Shown: positions 33,056 through 41,989, numbered from the stretch's first letter. The stretch is DNA of 64,000 nt from Oscillospiraceae bacterium (GCA_015066115.1 SVOZ01000008.1:1-64000), one strand, 5' to 3'. Notes: generated by a model from the letters alone, not told the origin. Program-made: numbers and translations.

Positions 33056-33224
33056 GTAGGGAAGGCATTTATGCCTTCCGAAAAACAAAAACATACATGC
33101 TGTCGGAATGGAAAAGGCATTCCCTACAAAATAAAAACACAAAACCGTAGGGGGCGGCGATTTTCGACGCCCCGTGGTCGTGTTTGGTAAGCGCCCTCGG
33201 ACAGTCCGGGAGGCCTGTCCCTAC
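33056..33224. repeat. Two dispersed repeats between parA and the SLOG gene (family B then family A)
   Basis: 33056-33127 is a family B copy; it is the reverse complement of the copy at 29221-29293 over nearly its whole length. 33147-33224 is a family A copy in inverted orientation (GTAGGGGGCGGCGATTTTCG, then ACGCCCCGTGGTCGTG). The end of the latter supplies the TAG stop codon of the SLOG gene. Confidence 0.8.
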
Positions 33225-33679
33225 AAATTTATAATTTTAACCTGCTTGCTTTTTGCGTAATTTACGGTGTAGGCCGTGCCGCCGCTTGTCTTTCTTAGGT
33301 ATGCGATGCAGAGGTCCGCGCCGTCAACAAGCGCGCGGTTTCGCACCATCATACAGCCTCTATAATACTCCTTTGAAAAGCAGACTCTTCTGTCGGCGGC
33401 GTTTATCTGATCTAAATAACATCTGTTTTGCTCGGCGGTGTAATATTTGTTCTGGGTAAGGCAAGGGACAAAAATCTCAAGCTTTATTTCGGGATAATGC
33501 TTTTTAAGCGAAAGCACAACATCGGCGGCAAGCATATCAAAGCCCAGTGCGCCGCCTGCTCTAAAGGTGTCAAACCCGTCGTCAATAAGCAAAGCAAGCT
33601 CTTGTTTAAGCCTTTTTGCAAGCTCTGCATCGTTATCAGTAATTTCCCTGTGTCCCGTAAAACAACAAATTTTGCCCAT
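33221..33679 (-). CDS. SLOG-domain protein (YpsA/DUF1273-like)
   Basis: 152 aa Rossmann-like protein. It begins with CCFTGHREI, has AGGALGFDMLA after the second strand, and RNRALVDGADLCIAYL near residue 115. This order is that of the SLOG superfamily (DprA/YpsA relatives), thought to bind nucleotide ligands. Function unknown; in Bacillus, YpsA affects cell division. It sits between parA and noc. Its stop codon lies in the end of a dispersed repeat, so the native C-terminus may have been trimmed or extended by a few residues. Confidence 0.8.
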   Translation of the reverse strand: MGKICCFTGHREITDNDAELAKRLKQELALLIDDGFDTFRAGGALGFDMLAADVVLSLKKHYPEIKLEIFVPCLTQNKYYTAEQNRCYLDQINAADRRVCFSKEYYRGCMMVRNRALVDGADLCIAYLRKTSGGTAYTVNYAKSKQVKIINL

Positions 33680-33692
33680 TTTGTCCTCTTTT

Positions 33693-34499
33693 TCATTTCT
33701 GCATGGCAGGTTTTGGTATTTTTATTGTGTACTCTATAAAGCCTTCCGACTCGCCCTTTACATAAGACGCCTTAACACCGCTTTTGCGCATGGTTTCAAC
33801 CGCCATATTGATGGTGTTTGTAAAAAGGCGCAGATCTTTAAAGACCAGCCTTGTGCCGCCCTTTTTCTTGGGGCTGATAAGCTTTTCTATGTATCTCTCG
33901 GTCTGCTCAACGTTAAGAGAAGCCGCCGCAATGTGAACAAGCGCTCTGCGGCGAAGCGCGCCGTCCTCAATTCTGAGCACCGCCCTTGCATGCCGCTCGG
34001 TAAGCTTATTTTCAGTTATTATCTGCCTGTCCTCATAAGGCAGGCGCAAAATTCTAAGCTTGTTTGCAACCGCAGATTGCGAAAGCCCAAGCCTTTCTGC
34101 CGCCTCGCTTTGCGAAACGCCCCAACGCTCGATAAGCTGTTTTATAGCGTCGGCCTGCTCAAAAACGCTTAGATCCTCGCGCTGAATGTTTTCAATAAGT
34201 GCGAGAACTGCCGATTTTTCCTCATCGACGTCAACCACGATACAGGGTGCGCTCTCGCACCCTAAAAGGCGCAGGGCACGAAGCCGCCTTTCGCCTGCGA
34301 TAAGCTCGTATTTTTTGCCCGCTTTGCGCACAGAAAGCGGCTGTAAAAGTCCGTTTTGTGAAATGCTTTGGGCAAGGCGTTCTATTGAGGCGGTGTCAAA
34401 CCTTGTTCTCGGCTGAGCGGCGTTTTCAGAAATTTCGCTGAGTTTTATTCTTGAAACGCGGCTCGATGTAAAAATTTGTTTTTCTGCGGCGGTTTTCAT
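33693..34499 (-). CDS. noc: ParB-family nucleoid occlusion protein Noc
   Basis: 268 aa from ATG 34499 (AGGGGG 8 nt upstream). It has the ParB core (AQPRTRFD, GLLQPLSVRK, GERRLRAL, NIQREDLSVFE), HTH (WGVSQSEAAERLGLSQSAVA) and a divergent C-terminus. A second ParB next to rsmG and upstream of mnmG is the expected position of noc, which prevents division over the nucleoid. I found no consensus Noc-binding site in the window, but the membrane-targeting amphipathic N-terminus (AAEKQIFTSSRVSRIKLSEI) fits loosely. Confidence 0.85.
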   Translation of the reverse strand: MKTAAEKQIFTSSRVSRIKLSEISENAAQPRTRFDTASIERLAQSISQNGLLQPLSVRKAGKKYELIAGERRLRALRLLGCESAPCIVVDVDEEKSAVLALIENIQREDLSVFEQADAIKQLIERWGVSQSEAAERLGLSQSAVANKLRILRLPYEDRQIITENKLTERHARAVLRIEDGALRRRALVHIAAASLNVEQTERYIEKLISPKKKGGTRLVFKDLRLFTNTINMAVETMRKSGVKASYVKGESEGFIEYTIKIPKPAMQK

Positions 34500-34603
34500 T
34501 TTAACGTCCCCCTTTTTAGCTTTAATGCAAGAATAACACACTTTTTGTGTAACTTAAAAGCTAAATCGGTCGCGCAATTCGCCGCATTTTTTATTTTTTA
34601 AGG

Positions 34604-35335
34604 CTAAATTAGCGGTATTTTGGCTATCTTTGCAGATTGCCGCGGATATTTGGCAGGAGTTGTCGATGTTTTTTCTATGATAACAAGGCTTCTGCCGCTC
34701 TCATCCGGCAGATTAAATCTCTTTACCTCTTTTAAGCTGCCGCCAAGCTCGCTTATAGCGCGCTTAGCCTCTTTTATCTCGTCATCGGGCGCAGGCCCCT
34801 TCATGCAAACGAGCTTTCCGCCTTTTTTAAGCAGCGGCAAACAGTATTCGCAGAGAAGATAAATTTTTGCAACTCCTCTGGCACAAACCACATCAAACTG
34901 CTCTCGCAGTTCCTTTTTTCTGCCTGCCTCCTCGGCGCGCAGGTGAAGCGCCGTAAGCGGAACGCCTATCTCGCTCGAAAGATGCTCTAAAAAGGTAATT
35001 CGCTTGTTTAGGCTGTCTATAAGAGTTAAGTCTAAATCAGGGCGGAAAATTCCTGCCGGAACCGACGGAAAGCCTGCGCCAGCGCCGATGTCAGCAAGGC
35101 GCGCACCCTCTTTGATGTCGGCGTTTAAGAGGGTAAGGCTATCGACAAAGTGGGTGATGGCAACGCCCTTTGGGTCGGTTATGGCGGTGAGGTTTACCTT
35201 GTTGTTATAATCTACAAGCACCTCGTAATAGCGCTCTAAACTATCGCACTGCTCATCCGAAAGCTCAAAGCCCGCCTCTTTAGCGGCGTTTAATAAAAAT
35301 TCTCTGTCAAAGGGCAGTATCTCTATGTTTCTCAT
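34604..35335 (-). CDS. rsmG: 16S rRNA (guanine-N7)-methyltransferase RsmG
   Basis: 243 aa. SAM-binding motif LADIGAGAGFPSVP near residue 80, with the GidB features VDYNNKVNLTAITDP and FDVVCARGVA. Methylates G527 of 16S rRNA; loss gives low-level streptomycin resistance. The start overlaps the mnmG stop (ATGA), indicating coupled translation. C-terminal extension after PDESGRSLVIIEK is longer than usual by about 20 residues. Confidence 0.93.
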   Translation of the reverse strand: MRNIEILPFDREFLLNAAKEAGFELSDEQCDSLERYYEVLVDYNNKVNLTAITDPKGVAITHFVDSLTLLNADIKEGARLADIGAGAGFPSVPAGIFRPDLDLTLIDSLNKRITFLEHLSSEIGVPLTALHLRAEEAGRKKELREQFDVVCARGVAKIYLLCEYCLPLLKKGGKLVCMKGPAPDDEIKEAKRAISELGGSLKEVKRFNLPDESGRSLVIIEKTSTTPAKYPRQSAKIAKIPLI

Positions 35336-37194
35336 TTATTTCCCTGTCCTTCCATTCTGATTAAAAGAACGGCAATATCGGCAGGGTTTACCCCCGAAAT
35401 GCCTGCCGCCTGGCCTATCGAAAGCGGCTTTATTTTGTTAAGCTTTTCTGCCGCCTCAAGCCTCAGGCCCACAATCCCTCTGTAATCTATGTCGGGCGAA
35501 AGCCTGCGCTTTTCAAGCCTATGCTGCTCCTGAACCTGCAAAAGCTGCTTTTTGATATATCCCTCGTATTTTATCTCTATCTCTGCCTGCTCACAAACCT
35601 CGGGCGCAAGGGACGGACGGTCTTTATCAAAAGGTTCAAGATCGCTGTAGCTTATCTGCGGCCTGCGAATAAGGTCCGCAAGGGTGGCTCCGTTTAAAAC
35701 GGGAGATGTTTCACGTGAAACAAGCAGCTTATTAAGAGCCTCGCTTCCTGCTATTCCTGTGTGGTTTAGGCGCTCGATTTCGGCGGCTATCTGCTCCTTT
35801 TTAGTTAAAAAGCGCTGATATCTCTCCTCGCTTACAAGTCCTATCTCATAACCTACTTCCAAAAGACGAAGGTCGGCATTGTCCTGCCTTAAGTAAAGCC
35901 TGTATTCCGAGCGCGAGGTCATCATTCTGTAAGGGTCCATACAGCCCTTGGTTACGATGTCGTCGATGAGGGTGCCGATATAGCTTTGGCTGCGCTCAAA
36001 GATAACAGGCTCCTTGCCCTGCACCTTTCTTGCGGCGTTAATTCCGGCAACAAGTCCCTGCGCCGCCGCCTCCTCGTAGCCTGAGGTGCCGTTAAACTGG
36101 CCTGCGCCGTAAAGCCCCTTTACCTTTTTAAATTCAAGGCTTGGGAAAAGCTCGGTGGGGTCACAGCAATCATATTCTATCGCGTATGCATTGCGCATGA
36201 TCTCAACATTTTCAAGCCCTTCAATAGAGCGGTACATCCTCTCCTGCACCTCAACAGGAAGCGAAGAGCTCATTCCCTGCAGGTACATTTCATCGGTGTC
36301 CTCGCCCATAGGCTCGATAAATAGCTGATGACGCGGCTTTTCGGAAAAACGCACCACCTTATCCTCAATGCTGGGGCAGTATCTCGGGCCGACACCCTCA
36401 ATTCGCCCCGAATAAAGCGGCGAGCGGTCAAGCGCACCCATTATAATTTCATGAGTTTTTGCGTTTGTGTAAGCAATGTGGCAAACGGCGCGGTTTTTAA
36501 GCTCGCCCTTTGTTTCAAAGGACATCGGAACGATCGGCTCATCGCCCTCCTGAACCTCAAGGCGCGAAAAGTCGATACTGCGCCTGTGGACCCTCGCAGG
36601 AGTTCCCGTTTTAAAGCGGCGCAGGGTTATTCCTGCTTCTTTTAAGCTGTCTGATAGTCCGTTTGCGGCAAGATGCCCGTCGGGACCCGAATTATAGCTT
36701 GCCTCACCGACGTGAATGGTCGCCTTTAGATATGTGCCCGACGCTATAATAACGGTTTTTGCCTCGTAACGCTCGCCAAGCGCCGTTACAACAGCGCGCA
36801 CCTTTCCGTTTTCACAGATAAGCTTTACGATCTCAGCCTGGATAATATCTATATTAGGCTCGTTTTCCACCCTTTTTTTCATAGCGGTGTGATATTTGAC
36901 CCTGTCCGACTGCACTCTCAAAGAATGCACCGCAGGACCTTTTCCGCGATTAAGCATTCTGCTCTGCAAAAAGGTTTCATCCGCAACCCGCGCCATTTCG
37001 CCGCCGAGAGCGTCTATTTCTCTGACAAGATGACCCTTTGCAGTTCCGCCGATTGATGGATTGCAGGGCATATTGGCAATTGCATCAAGGTTAATTGTAA
37101 AAAGCGCGGTTTTCTCGCCGAGTCTTGCCGCGGCAAGCGCCGCCTCAACACCGGCGTGTCCTGCACCGATTACTGCAACCGAATATTCTCTCAT
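35332..37194 (-). CDS. mnmG: tRNA uridine-5-carboxymethylaminomethyl synthesis enzyme MnmG
   Basis: 620 aa flavoprotein. FAD motif GAGHAGVEAALAAARLG at the N-terminus; conserved CNPSIGG.AKGHLVREIDALGG and the Cys-containing GT..ARVHRRSIDF. It acts with MnmE to modify U34 of tRNAs. Its coding sequence contains an exact parS site at 35707-35722. Starts at ATG 37194. Confidence 0.95.
   Translation of the reverse strand: MREYSVAVIGAGHAGVEAALAAARLGEKTALFTINLDAIANMPCNPSIGGTAKGHLVREIDALGGEMARVADETFLQSRMLNRGKGPAVHSLRVQSDRVKYHTAMKKRVENEPNIDIIQAEIVKLICENGKVRAVVTALGERYEAKTVIIASGTYLKATIHVGEASYNSGPDGHLAANGLSDSLKEAGITLRRFKTGTPARVHRRSIDFSRLEVQEGDEPIVPMSFETKGELKNRAVCHIAYTNAKTHEIIMGALDRSPLYSGRIEGVGPRYCPSIEDKVVRFSEKPRHQLFIEPMGEDTDEMYLQGMSSSLPVEVQERMYRSIEGLENVEIMRNAYAIEYDCCDPTELFPSLEFKKVKGLYGAGQFNGTSGYEEAAAQGLVAGINAARKVQGKEPVIFERSQSYIGTLIDDIVTKGCMDPYRMMTSRSEYRLYLRQDNADLRLLEVGYEIGLVSEERYQRFLTKKEQIAAEIERLNHTGIAGSEALNKLLVSRETSPVLNGATLADLIRRPQISYSDLEPFDKDRPSLAPEVCEQAEIEIKYEGYIKKQLLQVQEQHRLEKRRLSPDIDYRGIVGLRLEAAEKLNKIKPLSIGQAAGISGVNPADIAVLLIRMEGQGNK
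35707..35722. promoter_or_regulatory. parS site 1 (inside mnmG)
   Basis: TGTTTCACGTGAAACA, an exact 16-bp match to the canonical ParB-binding palindrome, placed within the coding sequence. ParB nucleation here promotes origin segregation and SMC loading. Confidence 0.95.
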
Positions 37195-37215
37195 AAAAAT
37201 TTCCCCTTGCTTTGC

Positions 37216-38589
37216 CTATTTTCCAACACAGAACTTGGAAAAGATCTCGTTTACAACCGCCTGCGTTGCCTCTTCGCCGGTTAAAGTTAAGAGTGCGCGC
37301 AGAGCCTCGTCTAAGTTTATCGCTATCATATCGGGCATATGACCCGATTTTGTGGCATTAAGCGCCACCAAAATCTCATTTTGCGCTCTTTTTGCGCAGT
37401 CGTACTGGCGCTCGTTTATCAAAAGACGGGCATCTCCGTCAAGCTTGTACATTTCAAGCGCCGAGCAAATAGCGTCACAAAGCTCATCAGATCCGATATT
37501 ATTTGCCGCCGAGATCTTAACGCAAAGCTCAAATTTACTCTTTATATAAACCTCGTCAATTTTGCTTTCAAGGTCATCCTTGTTTATAACAGCAACGCAG
37601 TTTTTGCCCTGCGCCGCCTTAATTAAGTCAAGGTCGTCCTTCGAAAGCGCTCTCGACCCGTCAAAAACCGCTAAAATAAGCGCAGCGCTCTCAAGCCTTT
37701 TTCTCGCCCTCTCAACGCCGACCGACTCGACCGTGTCCTCGGTTTCTCTGATTCCCGCCGTGTCAGAAAGCCGCAGGGTGAAATTCCCTACCCTTACAGT
37801 GTCCTCAACTATGTCGCGGGTGGTGCCCGCGATAGAGGTTACAATGCTTTTTTCAAAGCCTGAAAGCAGATTCATAATAGTCGACTTGCCAACGTTGGGA
37901 CTTCCTACAATAGCGGTGTCAACTCCGCTTTTTATAACGCTTCCTCTTTCAAAGCCACTTGTCATCTTGTCAAGCTTTGCGTAAATCTCCTCAAGCTCAG
38001 AAACGAGTGTTTCACGTGAAACATCGACTATATCCTCGTCGGGATAATCGCAATAGGCGGCTATCTGTCCCAAAAGGGTGACTATTTTTTGTTTAATATT
38101 CTGACTTTCTTTAAAGAGCCTGCCCTCTGCCGCCTCAAGCGCCGCCTTTGCCTGCTCTGCGCCCTGAGCCGAAATAAGCGAGGTTACTGCCTCGGCTTGT
38201 GAAAGGGTCATTTTGCCGTTTAGAAAAGCTCTTTTGGTAAACTCGCCCGCCTGTGCAAGACGAGCGCCGTTAGAAACAGCGGCGCGCAAAAGCCTTTTTG
38301 TAAGATATATTCCGCCGTGAACCGTTATTTCAACGGTGTTTTCGCCGGTGTAGCTTTTAGGCGCACGAAATATTAAGGCCACCGCATTGTCGAAAACGCC
38401 TTGTTCATCAAAGACATCTCCGAAAAGCGCGCTGTAGCCCGAAAGCTCGCGCAAAGACTTCCCTGAGCGCGAGGCAAATATTTTTTCTGCAATCTCGATT
38501 GCATTCTCGCCCGAAAGCCTAACCATAGAAACCGCTGAGGGATGCGCCGCAGTTGAAATTGCGGCTATAGTGTCAGAATAACTGTTCAT
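37216..38589 (-). CDS. mnmE: tRNA modification GTPase MnmE
   Basis: 457 aa from ATG 38589 (GAAGGA 6 nt upstream). N-terminal formyl-tetrahydrofolate-binding domain, helical domain and inserted G domain with G1 GSPNVGKST, G2/G3 TTRDIVED and DTAGIRE, G4 INKDD. It ends in the catalytic CVGK tail. Its coding sequence carries the second exact parS site. Confidence 0.95.
   Translation of the reverse strand: MNSYSDTIAAISTAAHPSAVSMVRLSGENAIEIAEKIFASRSGKSLRELSGYSALFGDVFDEQGVFDNAVALIFRAPKSYTGENTVEITVHGGIYLTKRLLRAAVSNGARLAQAGEFTKRAFLNGKMTLSQAEAVTSLISAQGAEQAKAALEAAEGRLFKESQNIKQKIVTLLGQIAAYCDYPDEDIVDVSRETLVSELEEIYAKLDKMTSGFERGSVIKSGVDTAIVGSPNVGKSTIMNLLSGFEKSIVTSIAGTTRDIVEDTVRVGNFTLRLSDTAGIRETEDTVESVGVERARKRLESAALILAVFDGSRALSKDDLDLIKAAQGKNCVAVINKDDLESKIDEVYIKSKFELCVKISAANNIGSDELCDAICSALEMYKLDGDARLLINERQYDCAKRAQNEILVALNATKSGHMPDMIAINLDEALRALLTLTGEEATQAVVNEIFSKFCVGK
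38008..38023. promoter_or_regulatory. parS site 2 (inside mnmE)
   Basis: A second exact TGTTTCACGTGAAACA, 2.3 kb from the first and about 5.4 kb left of the proposed origin. Two sites so close to oriC are typical of Firmicutes. Confidence 0.95.
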
Positions 38590-38614
38590 AATTTTTCCTT
38601 CTTTTTTAGATAAG

Positions 38615-38660
38615 ACAAACGGCATATCAAAGGATATGCCGCTCTCGTTTGTTTAAAACA
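38615..38660 (-). terminator. Hairpin between jag and mnmE
   Basis: Arms GGCATATC and GATATGCC with an outer pairing ACAAAC / GTTTGT interrupted by six bases. The following T content is modest, so it could be a partial terminator separating the ribosome/membrane block from mnmE. Confidence 0.55.
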
Positions 38661-38702
38661 CTATATATAGTGCTAAATTAAACAGAATATATAAAATGTG
38701 TT

Positions 38703-39500
38703 TTAGTCAAGCTCAACCTTGCCGTAAAGAGGAAATGCGGCGTCACGCAGCTCCTTTTCTCTTTTAAGACCCTCAATTGTAGAGCTTGAGGTGAGAAAAT
38801 CATCTTTAATAAGGCTGTCGGACGACTCTCTGCGTACAGGAGCCTTTGAGCGTCTGTCACGTCTGTCACGTCTGTCGCGAGCGGCTCTCGGATTGTCGCT
38901 TGAAATAACGACCTTGCGGTTAGGCTCGTCGCCGATAGAGGATGAGCTTACGCCGTCTATAAGCTGAACTGTTGCGTGAATAATTCTTCTCTCGTAGGGA
39001 GCCATGGGCTCAAGAGTTACGCTTCTGCCGCTTCTTAAGGCTTGATTTGAAAGCCTTTTTGCAAGCGCCTGCAGAGTTTTTTCTCTCTTTTCTCTGTAGC
39101 CGTTGATGTTAAGGGTAACACGGCTGTACTTTTCCTCGCCATTGTTTACAACAAGGCCGGCAAGGTACTGAAGCGAGTTTAATGTGTCACCTCTTCTTCC
39201 GATGAGATATGATGCGTTTTCTCCCGAAAGCTCGATCTTAACTGCACCATCCTCCTCTGTTACCTCTACCTCTACATCCTCAAGGGGAAATGCGGCAACA
39301 ATATCGGTCATAAACCTTTTAACTCTCTCGGTTTTTGCATTTAAGATAACACGAATTTTTGCGTCTTTTGAACCAAAAAGACTCTTTTTGCCTTCCTCAA
39401 TAACCTCGTAGGAAAGCTTGTCTGCCTCTATTTTTAACGATGCGGCGGCTTCTTCTACAGCTGCCCCGACCGTTTTGGCAGAAAAAATAAGTTCCTCCAT
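38703..39500 (-). CDS. jag: Jag/KhpB RNA-binding protein (SpoIIIJ-associated)
   Basis: 265 aa: N-terminal Jag domain (residues 1-50), KH domain with IGRRGDTLNSLQYLAG, and an R3H domain (MAPYERRIIHATVQ). The usual protein is shorter; a basic/acidic tail (AARDRRDRRDRRSK onward) of about 60 residues follows here. Acts with KhpA in RNA binding and cell-shape control and lies, as usual, downstream of yidC. Ends about 114 nt before mnmE. Confidence 0.93.
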   Translation of the reverse strand: MEELIFSAKTVGAAVEEAAASLKIEADKLSYEVIEEGKKSLFGSKDAKIRVILNAKTERVKRFMTDIVAAFPLEDVEVEVTEEDGAVKIELSGENASYLIGRRGDTLNSLQYLAGLVVNNGEEKYSRVTLNINGYREKREKTLQALAKRLSNQALRSGRSVTLEPMAPYERRIIHATVQLIDGVSSSSIGDEPNRKVVISSDNPRAARDRRDRRDRRSKAPVRRESSDSLIKDDFLTSSSTIEGLKREKELRDAAFPLYGKVELD

Positions 39501-39564
39501 ATTAACAACCTCTCCGCCGACAAAAAGCCGACTGTCTATTTAAACACCGCTCGGTGTTTATTAC

Positions 39565-40683
39565 TTAAATATCATCGCCGTACTTTTCGGCATATCTTCT
39601 TCTTGCTTCGGCAAGCTTTTCGCTGTCCGAAAGGCTCTTTTTGCGCTTTGCCTCGGCGAGTGCCTTTTGCTCCTCGTCAGAAAGCTCCTTTTCTCCCTTG
39701 CTGTAGGCTCCCTGCTGGGCGGCCGCCTGCTCCTGAGCTTCCATAAGCTTTGTCATAAATTTGGATTTTTTCTTCTTTTTACCCTTCTGCTTGTCTTTTT
39801 CAATCATTTCTTTAACCTTTTCGGGCGTAATTATCTTTCTTAAGATAATGCTCTGTACACCTGCAAGAACGTTTGAAATGATCCAGTAAAGACCAACACC
39901 TGCAGGAACTAAAAAGCTGAAATATGCCGACATAAAGGGCATACCGAACATCATTGCATAGGAACATCCCTTGCCCTGTGCATCGTTTACACCCTGGGTC
40001 ATCTTCATCGAAATAATGGAGGATGCCAAAGCGGTAATAAGCGAGAAGATCGGAATTAAAATAAGCGCATTAAGTGCCCAGGTGGGAGTTTCGCCTAAGT
40101 TTATAATTCCAAAAAGATTTAGGTCAAGGCTTGTCATTTTCTCGTAAGCCTCTGCGCCGATACCCTCAATGCCGTTTGCACCGTTTATAAGCGCATCCTT
40201 GTGAGCATCAAGCTGGCCCAAAACTCTAAGCTCAGAGCCCATTGCCGCAAGGTCCTTTTCAGCAACAGCCTTAACCGACTTAAGAATGTTCTTTGCCGCC
40301 TCGATAACCGCGCTGTCAAGCCTTAAAATGTGTGTCATGGGGCGGTAAACAACGTCGATAAGACCATAGATGATAGGAAGCTGGATAAACATTGAGGAGC
40401 AACCGCTTAAGGGGTTGTAGCCCTCGCGCTCGTAAAGCTTGCTTATCTCTTCCTGAGCCTTTTGAGGCTTATCCTTGTATCTTTTATTTATTTCATCTAC
40501 CTTTGGTTTGAAAAGCTGCATATGCGCAGTGTTCTTCTGCTGCTTTACTCCGAGAGGAATCATTGCGGCTTTCATAACAACGGTAAAGATAATAAGCGCA
40601 ATTGAGTAAACAGGTATCACCTGATAAGCCGCCCACATTATCCATCCGAGCGGATAACCGATAAGGTTCATTAAAAAATTCAT
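39565..40683 (-). CDS. yidC: Membrane protein insertase YidC (SpoIIIJ type)
   Basis: 372 aa. Membrane core with the Gram-positive YidC hallmarks: a conserved Arg in the first hairpin region (IPLGVKQQKNTAHMQLFKPK), coiled hairpin rich in Lys/Glu, and five helices (GCSSMFIQLPIIYGLIDV, PAGVGLYWIISN). The C-terminal tail is very basic then acidic (KQKGKKKKKSKF). It inserts membrane proteins; the Jag neighbour is expected. Its loop after helix 2 (residues about 125-190) is longer than in Bacillus. Confidence 0.93.
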   Translation of the reverse strand: MNFLMNLIGYPLGWIMWAAYQVIPVYSIALIIFTVVMKAAMIPLGVKQQKNTAHMQLFKPKVDEINKRYKDKPQKAQEEISKLYEREGYNPLSGCSSMFIQLPIIYGLIDVVYRPMTHILRLDSAVIEAAKNILKSVKAVAEKDLAAMGSELRVLGQLDAHKDALINGANGIEGIGAEAYEKMTSLDLNLFGIINLGETPTWALNALILIPIFSLITALASSIISMKMTQGVNDAQGKGCSYAMMFGMPFMSAYFSFLVPAGVGLYWIISNVLAGVQSIILRKIITPEKVKEMIEKDKQKGKKKKKSKFMTKLMEAQEQAAAQQGAYSKGEKELSDEEQKALAEAKRKKSLSDSEKLAEARRRYAEKYGDDI

Positions 40684-40715
40684 ATTACTGCTCCTTTAGT
40701 TTAATAGGATGCCAA

Positions 40716-41024
40716 TTAAATACATCGAGTGCGGTCGCACACATCTCTTTTTTCACACTTTTCGCAAACCGAGGGCTCTGTGTATCTGCCAACGCCGCTT
40801 CTTAAAGTAAATCGGTCGGGCACCGGGTCGTACCCTGCGCGAAAAAAGGGATTACAGCGCAAAATGCGGCAGACAGCCATAAGACCGCCTAAAATTGCCC
40901 CGTGCTTTTCTATTGCCCCTATGGCGAAGGATGAGCAGGTTGGGCGAAAACGGCAGTGCGCACGTGTGTTAGGAGATATTTTCTTTTTGTAAAGGCTTAT
41001 AAGATAAATCAGAACTTTTTTCAT
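40716..41024 (-). CDS. yidD: Membrane protein insertion efficiency factor YidD
   Basis: 102 aa with the family block YKKKISPNTRAHCRFRPTCS followed by YAIGAIEKHG-like SFAIGAIEKHGAILGG and NPFFRAGYDPVP. The C-terminal Cys-rich end (CEKCEKRDVCDRTRC) is unusual and extends the usual 70-80 residues. Overlaps the rnpA stop by 4 nt (ATGA). Confidence 0.93.
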   Translation of the reverse strand: MKKVLIYLISLYKKKISPNTRAHCRFRPTCSSFAIGAIEKHGAILGGLMAVCRILRCNPFFRAGYDPVPDRFTLRSGVGRYTEPSVCEKCEKRDVCDRTRCI

Positions 41025-41371
41025 TTTTCCTCTTTTTCTGCAAGGTAGCCGCCCTTTTTAAGAAGCTCAAAAAGCTCACTTTCAACCCGTGTACTTTTGA
41101 CAAAAGGAGTTTTACCTCTGGCTACAAGCAAAATGTCTGCAGATCTAAGACCCTCTTTTACAGCCGCCCTTGCGGCAACACGCAAAACTCTTTTTGCGCG
41201 GTTTCTCAAAACTGCAGAGCCGATTTTTTTTGAAACGGTCAAACCAAGCCTGACCGCCCCGACTTTATTATTTCTGATATAGCAAACAAGGCAGGGGGAA
41301 ACGAGGGCAACACCCTTTTGGTATAGCCTCTTAAACTGCGAATTTTGTTTAATTCTTTGATACTTTTCCAT
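41021..41371 (-). CDS. rnpA: Ribonuclease P protein component
   Basis: 116 aa, basic. Conserved FKRLYQKG, GLTVSKKIGSAVLRNRAKRV signature (RNR motif) and LLVARGKTP. It assists RNase P RNA in tRNA 5' maturation. Located between rpmH and yidD, the universal order, transcribed leftward. Confidence 0.95.
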   Translation of the reverse strand: MEKYQRIKQNSQFKRLYQKGVALVSPCLVCYIRNNKVGAVRLGLTVSKKIGSAVLRNRAKRVLRVAARAAVKEGLRSADILLVARGKTPFVKSTRVESELFELLKKGGYLAEKEEK

Positions 41372-41464
41372 AATTTCCCACCTTGCAAAAGCCTGTTTAC
41401 TTACATATTTTGCCTTTACAATAAAGAGAAAAAGACCACTTAAACATAAGTGGCCTTGGCTTTC

Positions 41465-41599
41465 TTAATAGCTCAGGCGAGCTCTGCCCTTTGCACGTCT
41501 GCGTGCCAAAACTTTACGGCCGTTCTTTGTAGCCATTCTCTTCATAAAGCCGTGTTCTTTCTTTCTCTGAAGCTTTTTCGGCTGATAGGTTCTAAGCAT
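41465..41599 (-). CDS. rpmH: Ribosomal protein bL34
   Basis: 44 aa from ATG 41599 (AGGAGG-like GGGAGG upstream), reading [20 protein letters not shown] with a basic end ([13 protein letters not shown]). The longer frame upstream is not supported. Classic marker next to the origin, divergent from dnaA. Confidence 0.97.
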   Translation of the reverse strand: MLRTYQPKKLQRKKEHGFMKRMATKNGRKVLARRRAKGRARLSY

Positions 41600-41684
41600 A
41601 TCTATTCCTCCCAAAACGTTAATCGGATCATAAAATTTACGCGGCTTTTCCTGCCGACCGAAAATAATCCTTATGCAATATAGC

Positions 41685-41714
41685 ATTATATCCTATCAGA
41701 CCCCTTAAAGTCAA
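41685..41714 (-). promoter_or_regulatory. rpmH promoter
   Basis: On the leftward strand: TTGACT (41714-41709), 18-nt spacer, TATAAT (41690-41685), 86 nt before the rpmH start. It probably drives the leftward block rpmH-rnpA-yidD-yidC-jag. Confidence 0.7.
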
Positions 41715-41989
41715 GCACTTTTTTGTAAATTCGGTTTGTCCGATTCGGCTTTAAACCTATAAAATGGGGTTAAATTTATTTTTTTTAGAAAAATACACAA
41801 TATAAGCTAAAATTTTTTTATGTTTTTTCTTTCTGTTTTTTTGTGCCTATATACTTATAAGTTAATATATAATATATAAGTAAAAAAGATTGCGTTTTCT
41901 CTTGAAATCAATGTGTAAAAATGTTATAATGTAAGAGATTAGGTATACCCCGTTTATTTAAGCTAAATTTTGTATTCAGGAGTGTTTTT
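41715..41989. other. rpmH-dnaA spacer
   Basis: Very A/T-rich divergent spacer. No DnaA box resembling TTATNCACA is visible here, unlike in the dnaA-dnaN gap. It holds the dnaA promoter (41902-41930) and the rpmH promoter. Confidence 0.6.
41902..41930 (+). promoter_or_regulatory. dnaA promoter
   Basis: TTGAAA (41902-41907), 17-nt spacer, TATAAT (41925-41930); the dnaA ATG lies 59 nt downstream with CAGGAG in front. Confidence 0.75.

Noticed and set aside
33567..34172. Rightward 201-codon frame opposite noc and the SLOG gene
   Set aside because: Crosses two leftward genes and has no domain; shadow frame.
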